From Moniliophthora roreri (Eukaryota; Basidiomycota; Agaricomycetes; Agaricales; Marasmiaceae), in the NCBI GenBank assembly GCA_001466705.2, contig LATX02000133.1:124001-188000 (forward strand): DNA of 64,000 bases, in the 5' to 3' direction. The number at the start of each line of letters is the position of its first letter. Position 1 is the first letter of the stretch. Made by a program: the position numbers and the translations under genes. The notes beneath the pieces were generated by a model. It ran no database searches. It saw nothing but the letters and a program-made list of their open reading frames with translations, and was not told where the DNA came from. Shown here piece by piece: positions 21,001 through 34,034 of the stretch.

Positions 21001-24000
21001 CTCTCACTTGTATCGAAAACACTCCACCGGTCAAAAGACGATTCCGCGCCATTGGCACGATTCGTGTATTCCGCTTCCTCTGGCAATGCGTTCACTGCTC
21101 GAAGTATTCTCACGACTCTGCATCGCCAGCATCACGTAGGTTGTTCTCTCCTTTTTAAAACTCTGCCTCAAACCTTGCTTTAGATTACCTTCAACTGGGA
21201 ACGCAACCATTGGCAGTAGGTCAACCCTGTTTCTTCTCGTTGTTTCCAACTAATAGGGGTGATAGATATGACATGTCCACGATAGAACCTACCATGGTTG
21301 ACCAGAAAATTTCCGATCCCACAGATCTGAGCTTCCTCATTGCCCAGTTCCGGGATCTCCCTGAGGAAGCCAGGAAGTATCTTCTGTGGGCTGTTTTCTT
21401 TGGTGAAACGTGAGTCCTACTGTTTCTTCTGGGTGTGCGTAGCCTTTTTCCTAACAGTAACCTACAGCTTCAAGGTAGCCGAAGTTTCCCTGATGATAGA
21501 CTGGGAGGATTCCAGTGGCAGTAGCGGTAGTGACGATGATGACGACGTCATTTGGAATCTTCGTAAAGCTCGAGAAAGTGGTAATAACACATCTCGCGAT
21601 TCAATGCGTGGACTGCAAACGGCGCTTGTTGAAGGGTGGCTAGTGCAACGCGCTCGCGATATGTGCAGCTTTGCCCACGATCGGTATCGACAAGCCGCTC
21701 AAGCCGAAGCGGACATACTTTCGAGTGAAACTGTTGCAAGAATGTCTTTGCGGGTAAGCCATACATTAAAAGTTGCGTAGCCCATCTCATCGAAACTGTA
21801 CTAGATTATATTAATGATGCTGCACGAGACTCCGGTCGACGTTTACCGGATCGCAGAACATGCCAAAAGGTATATTCATGAGCCTGCTTGAAGCAGTTCT
21901 TTACCTTACTCGAGTTCAAGGTGTTTGCCCCTTCTGCACGAGCACCCTAAACGTGACGAATTGCTGGATGTCCTGATCGATGCTGGAGAAGCAGCGTGGG
22001 CAAGAGGGGCGCATGAAGTTAGCAGAATTTTCTATAACCATGATTATCTCCGCTGACCAACCGATTTCCAGCTTTCTCTTCGTTCTTTCTCGAGTGCGCG
22101 AACACTGTTATTGGAGGATCCATGGGCGCGAGAACCTCACAGGACGTTTGAACTTTTCTCCAAACTTGCATCGTGAGTTTTGTGTATTGAATACATTGAT
22201 CGTGATCTCAAGATTTGCATCATGTAGCCTGTCTACCTGGCAAGGTCAGCTAATCTCCAGGTCTTTCGCTACCCCTTGATTGACCCTACACTTTAAGGTG
22301 ATTTTTCGGCCTCGAATACCTACATCAAGCAATGCATGGAACACACCGATAAACCGGAGGAGATTGCAAACCTCCTAAGATCACAATCACAAAATCACTG
22401 GATGAAGAATCACTTCACCGAGGCGCTTGACGACACACTCTCCGCTTTGAAACTTCTGGGTGTAGAAATCAACCCTGCTCCGACCAGCAGAGAGGCTACA
22501 CGGATGTTCGAACGTGTGAAGAACGAGATTCTTGCAGTCGGATTTGACTCCTTTCTCTCTATTCCGGGAGCGGCCGATACGCGTACAGAGCTCGCAGTGA
22601 CTTTACTGAACGACGCGGGTGAGACATAAACATGATCTACGCAATACATGATAATAATTGAACTCAATCAAAAGGTACAGCCGCATACTGGAGTCCGAAT
22701 CCTACTGCTTTCGCGGATGTTATAGGACTAACGGTAAATTCTTTTCCCCCATCTGGTGTCCTTTCCACTCAAGGTTTCTCCAAGACTATTCAGCTTGCCT
22801 TAAGGTATTCACTACATTTTCCATAAGGAGTCAAGTGCTTAATCCATAATTCTACAGATCTGGTATCACTCCAGGTACAGCACTCGGCGTTTTCTGGGCC
22901 CTAGGTGGTATGTGTCGTTGACAGAGGTGCAAGTCTTCCTATACTCACTTCCGTCAGGTGCGGCCGAACGAAGAGAACTCTACCGTTTTTCTACGGGCTT
23001 AGGCAAATTAGCACTGCGCATCGCTGAACAACATGGAACAAATAGTGAAAAATGGTCCGTGGCGGTTCTCCTGCACTTTTTTTAATGACTAAATTTGCTT
23101 CAGCCGTGCGTATGTGCTATTTTGCGCTCTTGTATCTCCGTATGACAACGTGCACATTCGAACCACTCTCCCGAGACTAGAAGAGGGCTTGAAGTATGGC
23201 AATAGCGCAGGAGACCGGTAAAGTCGAAAAAACTTCCTCCGATCCGGCGAAGTCGCTGAAACCTCCTGCAGCATCTACACTAGCTTCACCCTTTTACATA
23301 CAATATCCACTCGCCTATATGTTTGTGATCATTGTAGGTTTTCATCTTATCGATGTTCTGACGTTAAACATTGAATTATACTAGTAAGTGAGCTGGTTTC
23401 GGCGGCTGAAGAGGTCAGCTATTCGACTATCTTCCTTCGTTCTTACATAATCGTAACGGCTGTAACAGGCTGTCAATGACGTCAAAGTGTGGTCACCAGG
23501 AGACACAGTAGTGTTGATCTCAGGTGATGTCTATCAAACATTTCTCTCTGAAATCTATATTCACAAAGCGAACAGGCACTCTAAATTGTATTCGTGCGGT
23601 GGGAGGATACACTGTGGCAACCTCAGCAGAGACTGCCTTCGACACTGACGGGTTCATTGAAGCGGAATATATAGAGCATGCCAAAGCCACATCCGGCAAT
23701 TTACCACTCGCGTTCAACTGGCACGTTGATTTGTCTGTTTCTGAAATCTTGTCGTTGTACTTACTTGCATTGTAGGTATAATTCTTTCAAAGTAAGTGTC
23801 ACAGATCATATAAATGGTTATCGATCATCGATGTTGAAGCTCCTAGGTCGCTGGATGGTACTGTTTGGGATATATAAAAGAGGCTGCCTCTCTTGGTTTT
23901 CAGGTATACGAAACGCGTGATAAGCACCCAAAGTGCGTGTTACCATTCGTAGTTGTTTCCTTCTCAACTCAATGGCACCACAGTCATAGACATATTCGGT

Positions 24001-27000
24001 ACGGCCTATTCTTTCACAGCCTGGCAATCCTTGGCTGCATCAGGCAAGGACTGGTAAATGGACAAGATCAGGATCGTTATATGAAACAAGTCAAGCTCAA
24101 TCAAGAATTCATCAAGAAGTGAGTACTTCCTGATTTTCTCAGAAGCGATTTCAAACCAAGCTTCGTTTAGATGGATTTCCTCGAGCCCCGTCAACACGAG
24201 TACATGGGTAGCTCTTGTGGTAAGGTGCAATGTGGAAAGTCACGTGTCGCTTATTGGATCCCAGGACGCCGAACTGGCATCAGTACTGAACGATTCAGCC
24301 GCCTTCAGATTGTACGACGTAGCGGTCAAGTACGTGCCACCACGGGATTGCTCCACAATCTACTCACATATTTACAGGCTTGCTGTCAATAATGATTGGT
24401 TAATGGAAGAAGCTTGGGGCCTTTACCTAGTTCGTTGACCATAAGTCGTCTCTTCGGACACCCTTTGACTCTCCCCAAGCAAGGCTGCCATTTTGTCCGA
24501 TGTGGAGTAGAAGGCTTAGGGAGTGAACTTCAACGTCGGGGAATATCTAGACATTCCCAATGGGGTGCTCAGGGTATAGTGTAAGCTGTCCAATTCCTAA
24601 TTGGTACCTAAACCACTTAACGATGGCTCAGAAACCACCTCAACTCTGTATTGGGCACTGGCTCGCAGTATACACTCAAACGGCCAATATTCACATCTGA
24701 TGTCGCAGTCCAGACCGAGAGCACTATGGTGCACGTCGGAGCATCCAGATACGACTCGTCGAAGATGGATACAGGAGAGGAGCAAGAAACTTCACTACAG
24801 GCGTCTCATCTTGCGGCCATTTTGAAATGGAGCAAGGATATTTCCAGTGATATAAATCTTTCTTCCGGTAGGGATCGAAAAAATCATTCCTGACGACCAG
24901 CCGCTCATACTTCGAGACTAGCTCTGCAACGATTGACAGAAATTGCAACCGAGACCTCTGGCTCACAGAACACATGCGGTGAATGCTTACGAAGTCTCCG
25001 CTAAACTTCGTCTTTATTGACTGTCCCCTCCAGTCGTGATCGCTCGTGAGGCAGGTGATTACTCAGTTGCTACTAGTATGATACCCCCCGGACAGTGTCA
25101 AGTCTTCGAGTGAGTCGGACTCTGTTACTGTCGTCGTCGTGGCAGCTTATATTCTCTAGGAACCCAAAATCCATACGGAGCATCGCCGATCCTCTGCAAA
25201 AGGCCATCATACAACATAGTAAATTTCCTTGCCATTTCTACGCTTTCAGGCGCTATAATTATCTTTGTAGCACTGAATTATAAGGAAAATGTATACCACG
25301 ACGACGCTTCCGTGGATCACCGATTCTCTTCCGAGGCCATGCAATCGTTACATCGCTCGGTGATATGTCTTCCGATATTCAGTAACCGAGGGCAAACTTT
25401 TGGCGCTGTATACGTTGCGTCCAAATATGCATTCTCGAAGAATATCGTGACGATTTTGACGCTACTATGCCAACAGGCTAGCATCAGCATATCCAACGCT
25501 CTACTCTTCCGCTCGGTGCAAGCCGGCACCAGAGAGAATCTCAAGATGATCGCGGTACAACGGGAAGCTTTAGAGGCTGCGCGAAAGAGTCGAGAGGATG
25601 CTCTCAAAGCAACAAAGGTAGCTGCACATGCCCGTTATCCGCAGCAATAATACTTACGATATATCCAAAAGATCAAGAGCAATTTCCTAGCTTCTATGAG
25701 TCACGAACTAAGGACCCCGTTCAGGTGCATAAGAGCTTATACTGTGAAAACAGCGGTATGCATTAATACCATTGGTTTTGCAGCTCGTTCTACGGCCTCT
25801 TGGATCTCTTGAGTGGTACGGAACTCAATCCCGGACAGATTGAGATAGGTTTGTCCTTATAATATTATCGAATGAACTCCATGATGACTAATTTTTCTTC
25901 TACAGTCCAAACTGCCAAACAGTCCTGCGAGCTTCTGCTAAAAGTAAAGAGACTTTGACTGGTACACAACCTAGGACTGACATCCCGTACAGATCATAGA
26001 CTCTATCTTAGATTACAGCAAACTAGAGGCTTCCGGTATTTGGACCTTGCTTTCCATTTGAAGGTGCGCAACTAATCCCTTCTCTCAGCTGTGAAGTTGG
26101 AGCCCAGTGGATTCCTTGTGGAGGTAAGTGCAGGCATTGCCATATACTCGCACAAGAGTTTGCTGAGCGAATCTAAATCATCCAGAACATCATTGCCGTA
26201 CGTGAAATTGTGGCTTCCGAGCAGTCCACTTTCTGATCCACATAAAGGACTGCATGGAACTACTGCTTCCAATGGCTGCAAAGAAGTTAGATCTATCATT
26301 CAACATCGAGCCAAACGTACCTCCTTGTGTGTCAACATACTCATCATTTGCATTTAGTGATACTCACCACAGATTCAGGGGTATTTGCCGACTATCCCCG
26401 TATACGCCAAGGTGGTGCATTGAATCTTGCCATACAATTCAGCTGCTAACGCTCCCACAGTTTTGATGAATCTCATTGGAAATGCCGTGAAATTCACGGC
26501 ATCGGGTTCAGTGACAGTGACCTGTTCACTGGAAGAGAGTCCTAGCTCACCCCCAGACGAGGTTCACCTCAAGTTCCTCATTCAGTGAGCGCATCTAATC
26601 CCTATATTACGTGTCAGAGCTCACCGTAACCAGAGATACTGGGATAGGGCTTTCGCCAAGTGATGTTGAGCTTTTGTTTGTTCCATTCCAGCAAGCAGAC
26701 AACTCGTCCACCAGGCGCTTTGGTGGGACTGGTTTAGGGCTTTCTATCTCCAGACAGCTCGTCAAGCTAATGAACGGTGTCATCGCGGTTGAGTCGGAGC
26801 TCAACGTTGGCTCTAAATTTTGGTTCACGATTCCAGTCAAAATCTTCACATCCGAAGAATCCCAAAAGGTGATTCCCAAGTCAATCACACATAAACTATA
26901 CCGCTGACGGTCTTTACAGTATGCTCAAGATATAGACAATCTGTGGTCCGTCCTGGCAAGGCCCCGCCCCCCGCACATACTGGTCTGCTCTCCCTCGAAA

Positions 27001-28075
27001 GTGACACTCACATTATTCAGTCATATGTTCAATGGCTTCCACCTCAGTCTCGTTCCTTCGAAAGAAGACGCTGAAGCCTACATTCGAAATTTGACTGATC
27101 CTAACCCCCCTCTGGACTTCGTAATCCTCGATGACCAATCGGAAAGTCATGCCGACCAGCTAGCGGAATTCTTACACTCTTTAAATCTGCCTGCTCTCCA
27201 TGAAACGAAGGTGGTTCATCTCTACACCCCCACCACCAAGCTTTCTGGCCGAGCCATCTTCGGAACCAGTACAGCTGGGGTGGTAAAGATGACAAAGCCA
27301 CCTCGGAAAGCCAAGATGCTTCAAACGCTCGCTGGATTGAAGAACCTGCCAAATACACTCTCTGCTGCTCCTGTAACTGACGTTACAAGGGCGATGGATG
27401 AATTTGTAGCTGCACAGAGAACACTGTTCGGAAACGTCCTAATAGCTGAAGGCGCGTGCGGATATGAAAGCTACTTCCCATATTCTCACCTGCGCTCTAG
27501 ACAACCCTATCGCCCAGAACTTGTTGGTCAAGCAACTAGAGCGATACCAGTTGAACGTAGTCGCTACTAGTAACGGAAATGAAGCTCTAGCAGGTATGTT
27601 TACCTATATCCCCCAAGGTTTCGTTCGTTAATGATATATGCCAGAATGGGAAGCTCACGAGCCCGGTTACTTCAGCGTGGCTCTCTTTGATCATCGTAAG
27701 CGTTTTCGGTACTCAATGGAGTTGTCTTCACTTAATTCTTCAGACATGCCGATATGTGACGGAGTCGAAGCTGCGAAACGATTGAGAGTCATGGAGAAGA
27801 AACGGAAGGCCTCAGTGTTATTACCGAGTAAGTGCAACCTCGAACTCTCATGTTCTCGCCCACTGAAGGCTATCATTCCAGTTGTTGCTCTTAGTGCCGA
27901 CTGCCAAGAGTCGACAAAACAATTATGCCTGAGCGCCGGAATGAACGCGTTTTTCAGCAAACCCCTAAAAAAGAGTAAGTTAATCGTGCTCTATTCTTCG
28001 CAGACCATACTCATTCGTTTTTCAGACGACCTCATGTCCTTATTATCAATGTTCGGTCAGCCTCCTCGTATATAA
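18038..28075 (+). CDS. Group X hybrid histidine kinase (kinase-like, AAA, GAF, HisKA, HATPase, receiver)
   Basis: A 10-kb gene with over 30 introns of about 50 nt. Domains in order: N-terminal protein-kinase-like region (EREAHILGRLAES; GIVHREVRAN; LAPEQTGSIET; DHRTDLYSLGI), P-loop ATPase with Walker A GPPGVGKSSM (about 20090-20175) and Walker B LFALFLDDLHEAD (about 20640), a long helical region (LVEGWLVQRARDMCSFAHDR), GAF (about 25000-25510), HisKA H-box SMSHELRTPF (His codon 25702-25704), HATPase N-box LMNLIGNAVKFT, G-boxes DTGIG and GGTGLGLS, a degenerate receiver (about 26970-27350), and a true receiver with FDHHMP (Asp codon 27689-27691) and SKPLKK. This is the architecture of fungal class X HHKs (S. 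pombe Mak2/Mak3 type), peroxide-responsive sensors feeding the Ypd1-response regulator relay. The N-terminal kinase has HRE where HRD is expected and no clear DFG, so it is probably inactive. The start at 18038 is the first ATG in frame; coding sequence likely extends upstream to about 17869. One intron (27452-27500) is GC-AG. Confidence 0.88.
27452..27500 (+). other. GC-AG intron in the receiver domain of the histidine kinase
   Basis: The exon ends GCT GAA G at 27451 and resumes AC AAC CCT ATC at 27501, giving the conserved acidic-pocket motif A-E-D-N-P. The intron therefore begins gcgcgt and ends ctctag; no GT donor keeps the frame. Confidence 0.75.
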
Positions 28076-28420
28076 CTTCAACCGACTCTCCCTTCTCGTG
28101 TCCTCGCTGCTGTCCATACATGCTCTTGTTTCTCTTGCTCTTACTGTCATTTACCAACATCGTCTAATGTTCTGTATACACGGGATCCTGGGGTTGTGTG
28201 TGCTTAGGTTACAGGCTTTGTAGCATCACTTGGATATTGGATGTACCTACCGTAATATTTGTTAGATCTTCTCCAACATCTTACTGAACTACACTGAATA
28301 TTTCTACACCGGCTTCATAGCGGGTCTTGGCATACTCTGTATTCTCGATGAGATTATTCACAGATTTATAGCCCGGCCGTGCAAAACGATCTCTATTTTC
28401 GCCACGCTTTGCCGATGGGT
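28076..28420. other. Intergenic, 345 bp
   Basis: 3' flanks of the convergent histidine kinase and the secreted-protein pseudogene. Nothing recognised. Confidence 0.5.
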
Positions 28421-29423
28421 CTACCTGGGAACAGGCCACCTACTGCCAGTAGATGGATCATCGGCGACGGTGAGCTGCGGTGGAAAGAGAAAAACAGAAT
28501 CAAGATGGTTCTGAAGCCAGAATCGTATGAGGTACTCACATGAACTATGTCATCGAGAAATCCGTGTTACTCCACGGGCACAAGGATCGGCTGATGGTTC
28601 GCGGCGGCATTGATAGAGCCTGTACCCATCGGCGGGGAGACCTTTATCGAAGATCACGCTGACGACACAGCATTTGCAACAGTATTGATACTCTGGGAAG
28701 CTATGTCGAAAGTGGAGAGTTCGCGGAACGCGGTCCTTGAAGTACGCCATAGCCCAGCCATAACCCTGAGTGGGTACTGTATCGTCGAGGGACTTGAATG
28801 GTGATGTGCGAGTGTTCTGGCTTTTGTATCCGTCCAGCAGGTACTAATGGAGTTGAGGAGCACTTTTTCACTAACAAATGATTTGAACCTGACTATTGAG
28901 CCTTTATGGGGCTGCAAAGTAGTTGTGCTGGGCATGTTTTGATGGCAGAAAGGTGCACGTACCGAGTTCAAGAAGTTTCGCCACAGTCATTATGACGGTA
29001 AGGGTTCTGCAGGACATCACTGTTACTCGGAGAGATAAACTTCGAGAAGAGCATACTGTTGGTGCTTGGAATGACACCCATCGGTGCAGGGTTACAAGAC
29101 CCAGCCTCAATCTATTTACAGTGCGGATGAAGATCATTTCTTCAGAGCTTACTCGTGATATCTTTGCCTTTATCCGCGCAGAAATTGATAAAGTTATTGA
29201 CAGAAGTGACGGAGTGAATTAGCTGGCTGCCTCAGCGTCCAGACCTAGTACACAACGTCGTGAGACTACATTCCACGGGCGCATACTCGTTTAAAAGCCG
29301 GGGCGGCAACCTGGGATCGTCATTGGGGTTTCCAGCACCCACATTACTGCCACCCCTGCTACCCCAAGGAGCAGCAAAAGCAGAGTTTGCAAAAATGAGG
29401 AAAGCAGGAATGGAAGCACGCAT
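28421..29423 (-). pseudogene. Degraded paralogue of the secreted protein at 10583
   Basis: On the minus strand the ATG at 29423 begins a signal peptide (MRASIPAFLIFANSAFAAPW), and the rest aligns exon by exon with the gene at 10583-11809: SVTSVNNFINFCADK, SCNPAPMGVIPS, DVLQ, a block matching NYFAAP, and a last exon LTVADDPS. The exon structure and splice sites (for example the donor gtgagt before the last exon) are retained. It is broken in at least three ways: a TAA at 28904-28906 where the paralogue has CAA, another TAA at 28567-28569 where it has CAA, and a deletion of about 8 nt in the segment after DVLQ, which shifts frame. The interior near 28650-28800 has also diverged strongly. It is clearly non-functional as a secreted protein of this family. 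Confidence 0.85.
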
Positions 29424-29879
29424 CACTAAAGGAAAAGAAGGTTGGACCGATCGGAAGGAAAGACGGCGATTGGTCCGGGGAAAAGGGACGAAAAGGAAAT
29501 GAGACAGGCGTCGAGCTCTAGAATGTGAAGAGAAATGCCGGGTCAACGGTCAAGAAGAAGGCGAAATGGTACGGCAGGGAAAGCTTTTAGCAGAAGACAC
29601 AAAACATGGGTTTTCATTGATATAGCGCACCTGTTCGGATGAAATGTTTGGGTTGCGGTGAGTTACGACGTATCTCACAAGGACGCCTACTTTCCTGGAT
29701 TGTACCAATATTATTGTTCTACAACCGGATTCGACGCTAGGTACAATACTGATGGGGACGGCGGAGGAATGTTATGCTTAAATCCAAATACAGACAAAAG
29801 AAAAGTGTTGATAAAGGGACGCACGGACAACAGCAAGAGGAGAAGAGCATGGACAGAATAGAGAAGTCTACAGCGGCGA
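29424..29879. other. Intergenic, 455 bp
   Basis: Promoter of the former secreted-protein gene and 3' flank of PHO85. No gene supported. Confidence 0.45.
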
Positions 29880-31344
29880 CTATCTCGGCTGATTGTGCCC
29901 GAACGGTGCCGTAAAATGCATCCCACCAAAGGCACCCAAAGCCGCTGCTTGCTGTTGTTGCGCAGCCGCCTGCTGCTGAAGTTGTTGTACCGTAGCTGGG
30001 TTGGGCATGAATGGTGGCGGGGGCTGTGTCTGCCGCGAGTAGGCTGCTTGCTGGTGTTGTTGAGGTGGTGGATGGCCATGTGGATGAGGGAAGTTGAATG
30101 ACGGAGGAGGCATGGAGCCTGGATTGGTGTTGAGCCCGTAGGGTTGGTTGTTTGCAGAGGTGAAGTAGGGGTGTGAGAGAGCTTCGGCAGCTGAGATACG
30201 CTCAGCTGGGTCGAATTTGAGTAAACGTTCGAGGAGATCAATTGCTACAAGTGGTTGAGTGTAAATACGCATGTCATCGGGCAGAACGGGGTTTTGATTT
30301 ACCGTGAGGTGAAGCTTTCGGTAGGACTTGGCGAAGATCCATCTTGGGGTACCGAGAAAAGGTTTTAGATTGGATTTCAGGCTAAGTAATGCATTTGAGT
30401 GCCACAATAACCAAGAGATGAAGAAAGCACACACATTATCTTTGAAGATATTTTTGAACTGTTGCTCTGAGGGAGTTCCGATGATTCGCATAATGTGCAG
30501 CAACTGGTCCTGGTTGTCCTTCCCGCGGAAGAGAGGAACACCCGAAATCATCTCAGCAAAGATGCAGCCACAAGACCATACATCGATCGAAGTACTATAT
30601 GTTCGGGAGCCTAACAGAACGTCAGGTGCTCGATACCAAAGAGTGACGACCTAGTGGCACCTGAGTAAGTGGGAATGGATTGCAGCAATATCGATAACGT
30701 ACTTCATTGGAGAATGTATTCACCGGTACCCCAAAGGCTCTCGCTAAACCGAAATCTCCTAGCTTCAATTCGCCTTTCCGATTGATGAGCAGGTTCTGAG
30801 GTTTGAGATCGCGGTGAAGGACTTGATTCTCGTGGCAAAACGCTGTGCCCTTTAGAAGCTGGAACATGAAACTGCGGACTGTGTTGGGGTCGAGAGCACC
30901 TCGTTCACCGTGCTGATCCATGTATTTTTTCAGGTCCTGTTCGCAATACTCGAAGATGAGCACTAGCTTAGTTTCGGTATGAATGACGTCGTATAGTCGG
31001 ACGATGTTGACGTGCTTCAGCTCCTTCATGAGCGATATCTCTCGGATGGCGGTCGACGGCGTTCCTTCTTCTGCATCCAGATGAATCTCCTTCAGGGCTA
31101 CGACCTCATTCGTGGTCCTCGATCGTCCCTATCGCGTAAAGTGAGATTGCTCGCAATCTCCATGCCAGATGGATACATACCTTGTAGACGGTCGCATAGG
31201 TACCTTCGCCTGTCATATGGCAAATTCAATGCATGTCTAGCGATGAGATATCTGAATGTCCAAACCTAGTTTTTCAAGCTGCAATACCAGACATCAGTGG
31301 TTACCATCGCCGCGAAAATACCGACATACCTGGATGTAGTTCAT
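29880..31344 (-). CDS. pho85: Cyclin-dependent kinase PHO85 with Q/P-rich tail
   Basis: The spliced protein starts [20 protein letters not shown] and has [21 protein letters not shown] (PSTAIRE helix), [69 protein letters not shown] and [27 protein letters not shown] with DLKKYMD and the activation segment [10 protein letters not shown] identify PHO85 (Cdk5-like), which with different cyclins controls phosphate, glycogen and cell-cycle signalling. The C-terminus is extended beyond yeast Pho85 by about 100 residues rich in Pro, Gln and Ala ([18 protein letters not shown]) ending APFGHNQPR. Exon 2 is only 13 nt (31266-31278). An intron of 50-60 nt after KNIFKDN restores the expected catalytic-domain sequence. 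It is divergent from UTP5 with 231 bp between the starts. Confidence 0.93.
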
Positions 31345-31575
31345 AGGAGGCAAAGAGAACGAGGAGAAATGTCGTAACTTGATTCGTTAGAATATAATGA
31401 AAGGGACTGTGGCGGGGTGAGATGATGGTGGTAGGGAATCAAGTTGTGTCAAGCCTCTCAATGCCCTCTTCGCCGGCACCGGGTCCGCGGGACAGCCTCT
31501 GACGATAGATAGATAGATATCTCACTCGTGGGAGTACCAAAATTTTGTCACTTTCACTGTCGACTCCCGACGCCC
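31345..31575. promoter_or_regulatory. 231-bp divergent promoter, PHO85/UTP5
   Basis: Separates the initiators of PHO85 (31344, minus) and UTP5 (31576, plus). It includes a short GATA tetranucleotide run near 31505-31521. Shared regulation is inference. Confidence 0.45.
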
Positions 31576-34034
31576 ATGGGTTCGCCCGAAAAACCCAAGA
31601 AAAACCGGAATAAACCAGCGAAAAGTCGATCTCAGGCAACTTCTACAATATCTCAGCCAGCTGTCGAAGATGCATCATATCTCACCGCGCTCTCATCATT
31701 CTCCCATCGCGGAAATTTCTTTGCGCATCTTTCTCTTGCCGTAGACAAACATCGTTTACGCGTCTTCAATACTGCAACAGGGCATTCTCAGGCGGAGTAT
31801 GTGACTGAAGCTGCACGAGTATCCTCATTATCGTGGTGTCAGCTCGAGCCGGGACAAAAAGCCGATGGTGGAGAAGCCCCCACCAAGAAAAAACGGAGAA
31901 AAAGTCAGACGACGGAGGATTCACAAAAGCAGATGGTTGAGGTGGTGGCATTAGGTCTCACAGATGGATCGGTTTCCTTTTTTTCGCCCAGCCATGGCAG
32001 AGTCTATTGGACGCTTTCTGATACCACGAGCACGGCCTCAATTTTATCAATAACTTCAGGCAACAGAGGGAATGTATGGACATCTAGTGCGGATGGCGTC
32101 ATTAGATTATGGAATGTCCACAAGAATGAACTCTTGGCTAGTGTCAAACCCGAAAATCACATACCATATTCTTCCCTTGCAGTCAGACCACCAATCGAGG
32201 ATAGCTCACCAGAGATTTTGGTAGCAAATCACTCCATCAAATTATGGTCTGCCGCAGTCAGCGGTACACAAAAGCCAAAAGAGATCGCTACATTTACTGG
32301 CCACGCGTCTCCCGTGAAAGCTCTTCAATGGGACGGTTCGCAAACGCCGTCGCGTCGTTTTATATCCATGGCAGATGGCGACCGAGTGCTCTCTATATGG
32401 GACATGCCATCCGACGTGAACTCCGAGGGCAGCATTGTCGCTTCTGTGCAACTGGACTCGGACGCACGCGCCGTATCATTTTCCAAAACACCTGCCACTG
32501 GTTCGGATAAGCAGATCCTCCTGGCACTCGCTGCCTCAGGCAAAATCGGTGTCTATCCTATACCCGACGAGCTCCTTCCACCGGCTAGTTCGAATAGAAC
32601 TCAAAATAAAATATCTACCCTTCTTCCCCGTTCAACCATCATTCCGCCTTCAAAAGGAACCTCGTCAAGTGTACCCGTTGTTGCTGCATCCTTCGTAGAG
32701 GATGATCCACGAACGATACGTGTAGCTCGCATCGTCGGGGGAGTTAGGCCCGTTTTTGACGTCGTGGTAAGTATCACCTTTACTCAACTTTTTATTTCCG
32801 CCGATTGATGCTTTTCCCAGCAATTCCAAGACGAGACCGGCAACTTTATCATGGAGGTCGTGCTAGATAACGTCAAACCCAACATCTCTACTGAATCAAG
32901 TTCGGTCAGTTCCACTCCAGTACACCTCTTATATCTGCCTCAATGAGAAAGAAATCTTCTAGGCCATATTAAACCGCAGATACGGCGAATCCTCCAAAAT
33001 TGCCGTCGGCTCTGGCATCGAAATAGGTCGGGACGAAGAAATGGACGCTCTTGAGCTACAGAATGACAACAACCTCGACGTCGATCTCGCCGAGCTGACC
33101 TTGGGACAAAGACTCACAGCCATGTCTGGTGCCGACGTGTTACCCGAAGACGACAGCTCTGACGATGATACTTCTGCGCAGAAGAAGCATAAAGGCAAAC
33201 GTGTGCAGAAGGATCTTGGTGTCGTCCCTGCAGCTTCCTTGACAAGGACCCTCATTCAAGCTCTCCACTCAGCTGATTCCAAGTTGCTCGAGACATGTCT
33301 AGCTCATTCGGATACAGCCCTGATACGGAATACAGTACGGAGGCTACCACCCCAACTTGCAGTCCCTCTGATTACAGCCTGCGTTGAGCGACTTGGTAGA
33401 GGCGCAAGGGGTGGTAATCTTAAAGGTGGCGGCGGTGGTGCTAGCTCGCAGAGGGGTACGAGTCTCATGACATGGGTTAAGACGGTGCTTTCGGTGCATA
33501 GTGGATATTTGATGACGGTGAGTAAAACTCACCTGCGTTTACATCAGGTAGCTAATTGAAAACCTCGATCCTCTCTAGATGCCCGACCTTGTTGCACGTC
33601 TTTCCGGACTTCATGCCACTCTGACTAGCCGTTTGACATTACAAGAAAGCTTACTTTCACTCAGTGGCCGACTAGATATGGTTTTATCTCAGATTGAGAT
33701 GCGGGCGTCCGCTCCATCGGCTTACGCACAGAGAAAGCAGGCCAATGCTCAGAGAACAGCAAAGGCGCGGTATGTGGAAGGGGAAAGTGAAGATGAAGAT
33801 GCTCAAATGGAAGTGGAAGTTGAGGTGGGCAGTGACGATGAAGAGGGAAGCATTGAGGACGTTGAATTGGGTGGTATCAGTGAGGATGAATCTGAGGAAG
33901 ATGATGATGAGGCAGAAGAGGACGAGGAAGATGATGACGAGGAGGACGATGACGAAGAACCGACTATGAACGGCTTCATTGACGATGAGGCAGAAGAAGA
34001 ATTCACTGATGAGGAGGAGGATGAGAGCGAATAG
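31576..34034 (+). CDS. utp5: UTP5/WDR43 subunit of the small-subunit processome (t-UTP)
   Basis: Exons 31576-32766, 32821-32904, 32963-33517 and 33579-34034 encode about 760 aa. The N-terminal half has WD40-type repeats (LRVFNTATGHSQAEYVTEAA; WTSSADGVIRLWNVHKNELL; EIATFTGHASPVKALQWDGS), then a KKKRRKS basic patch, and the C-terminal half contains the helical Utp12 domain (LTRTLIQALHSADSKLLETC, SLMTWVKTVLSVHSGYLM, PDLVARLSGLHATLTSRLTL) followed by a very acidic tail ending EEEDESE. This matches UTP5, a t-UTP/UTP-A component required for rDNA transcription and 18S pre-rRNA processing in the nucleolus. The ATG at 31576 is preferred over upstream in-frame sequence, which has no conservation. Confidence 0.88.
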
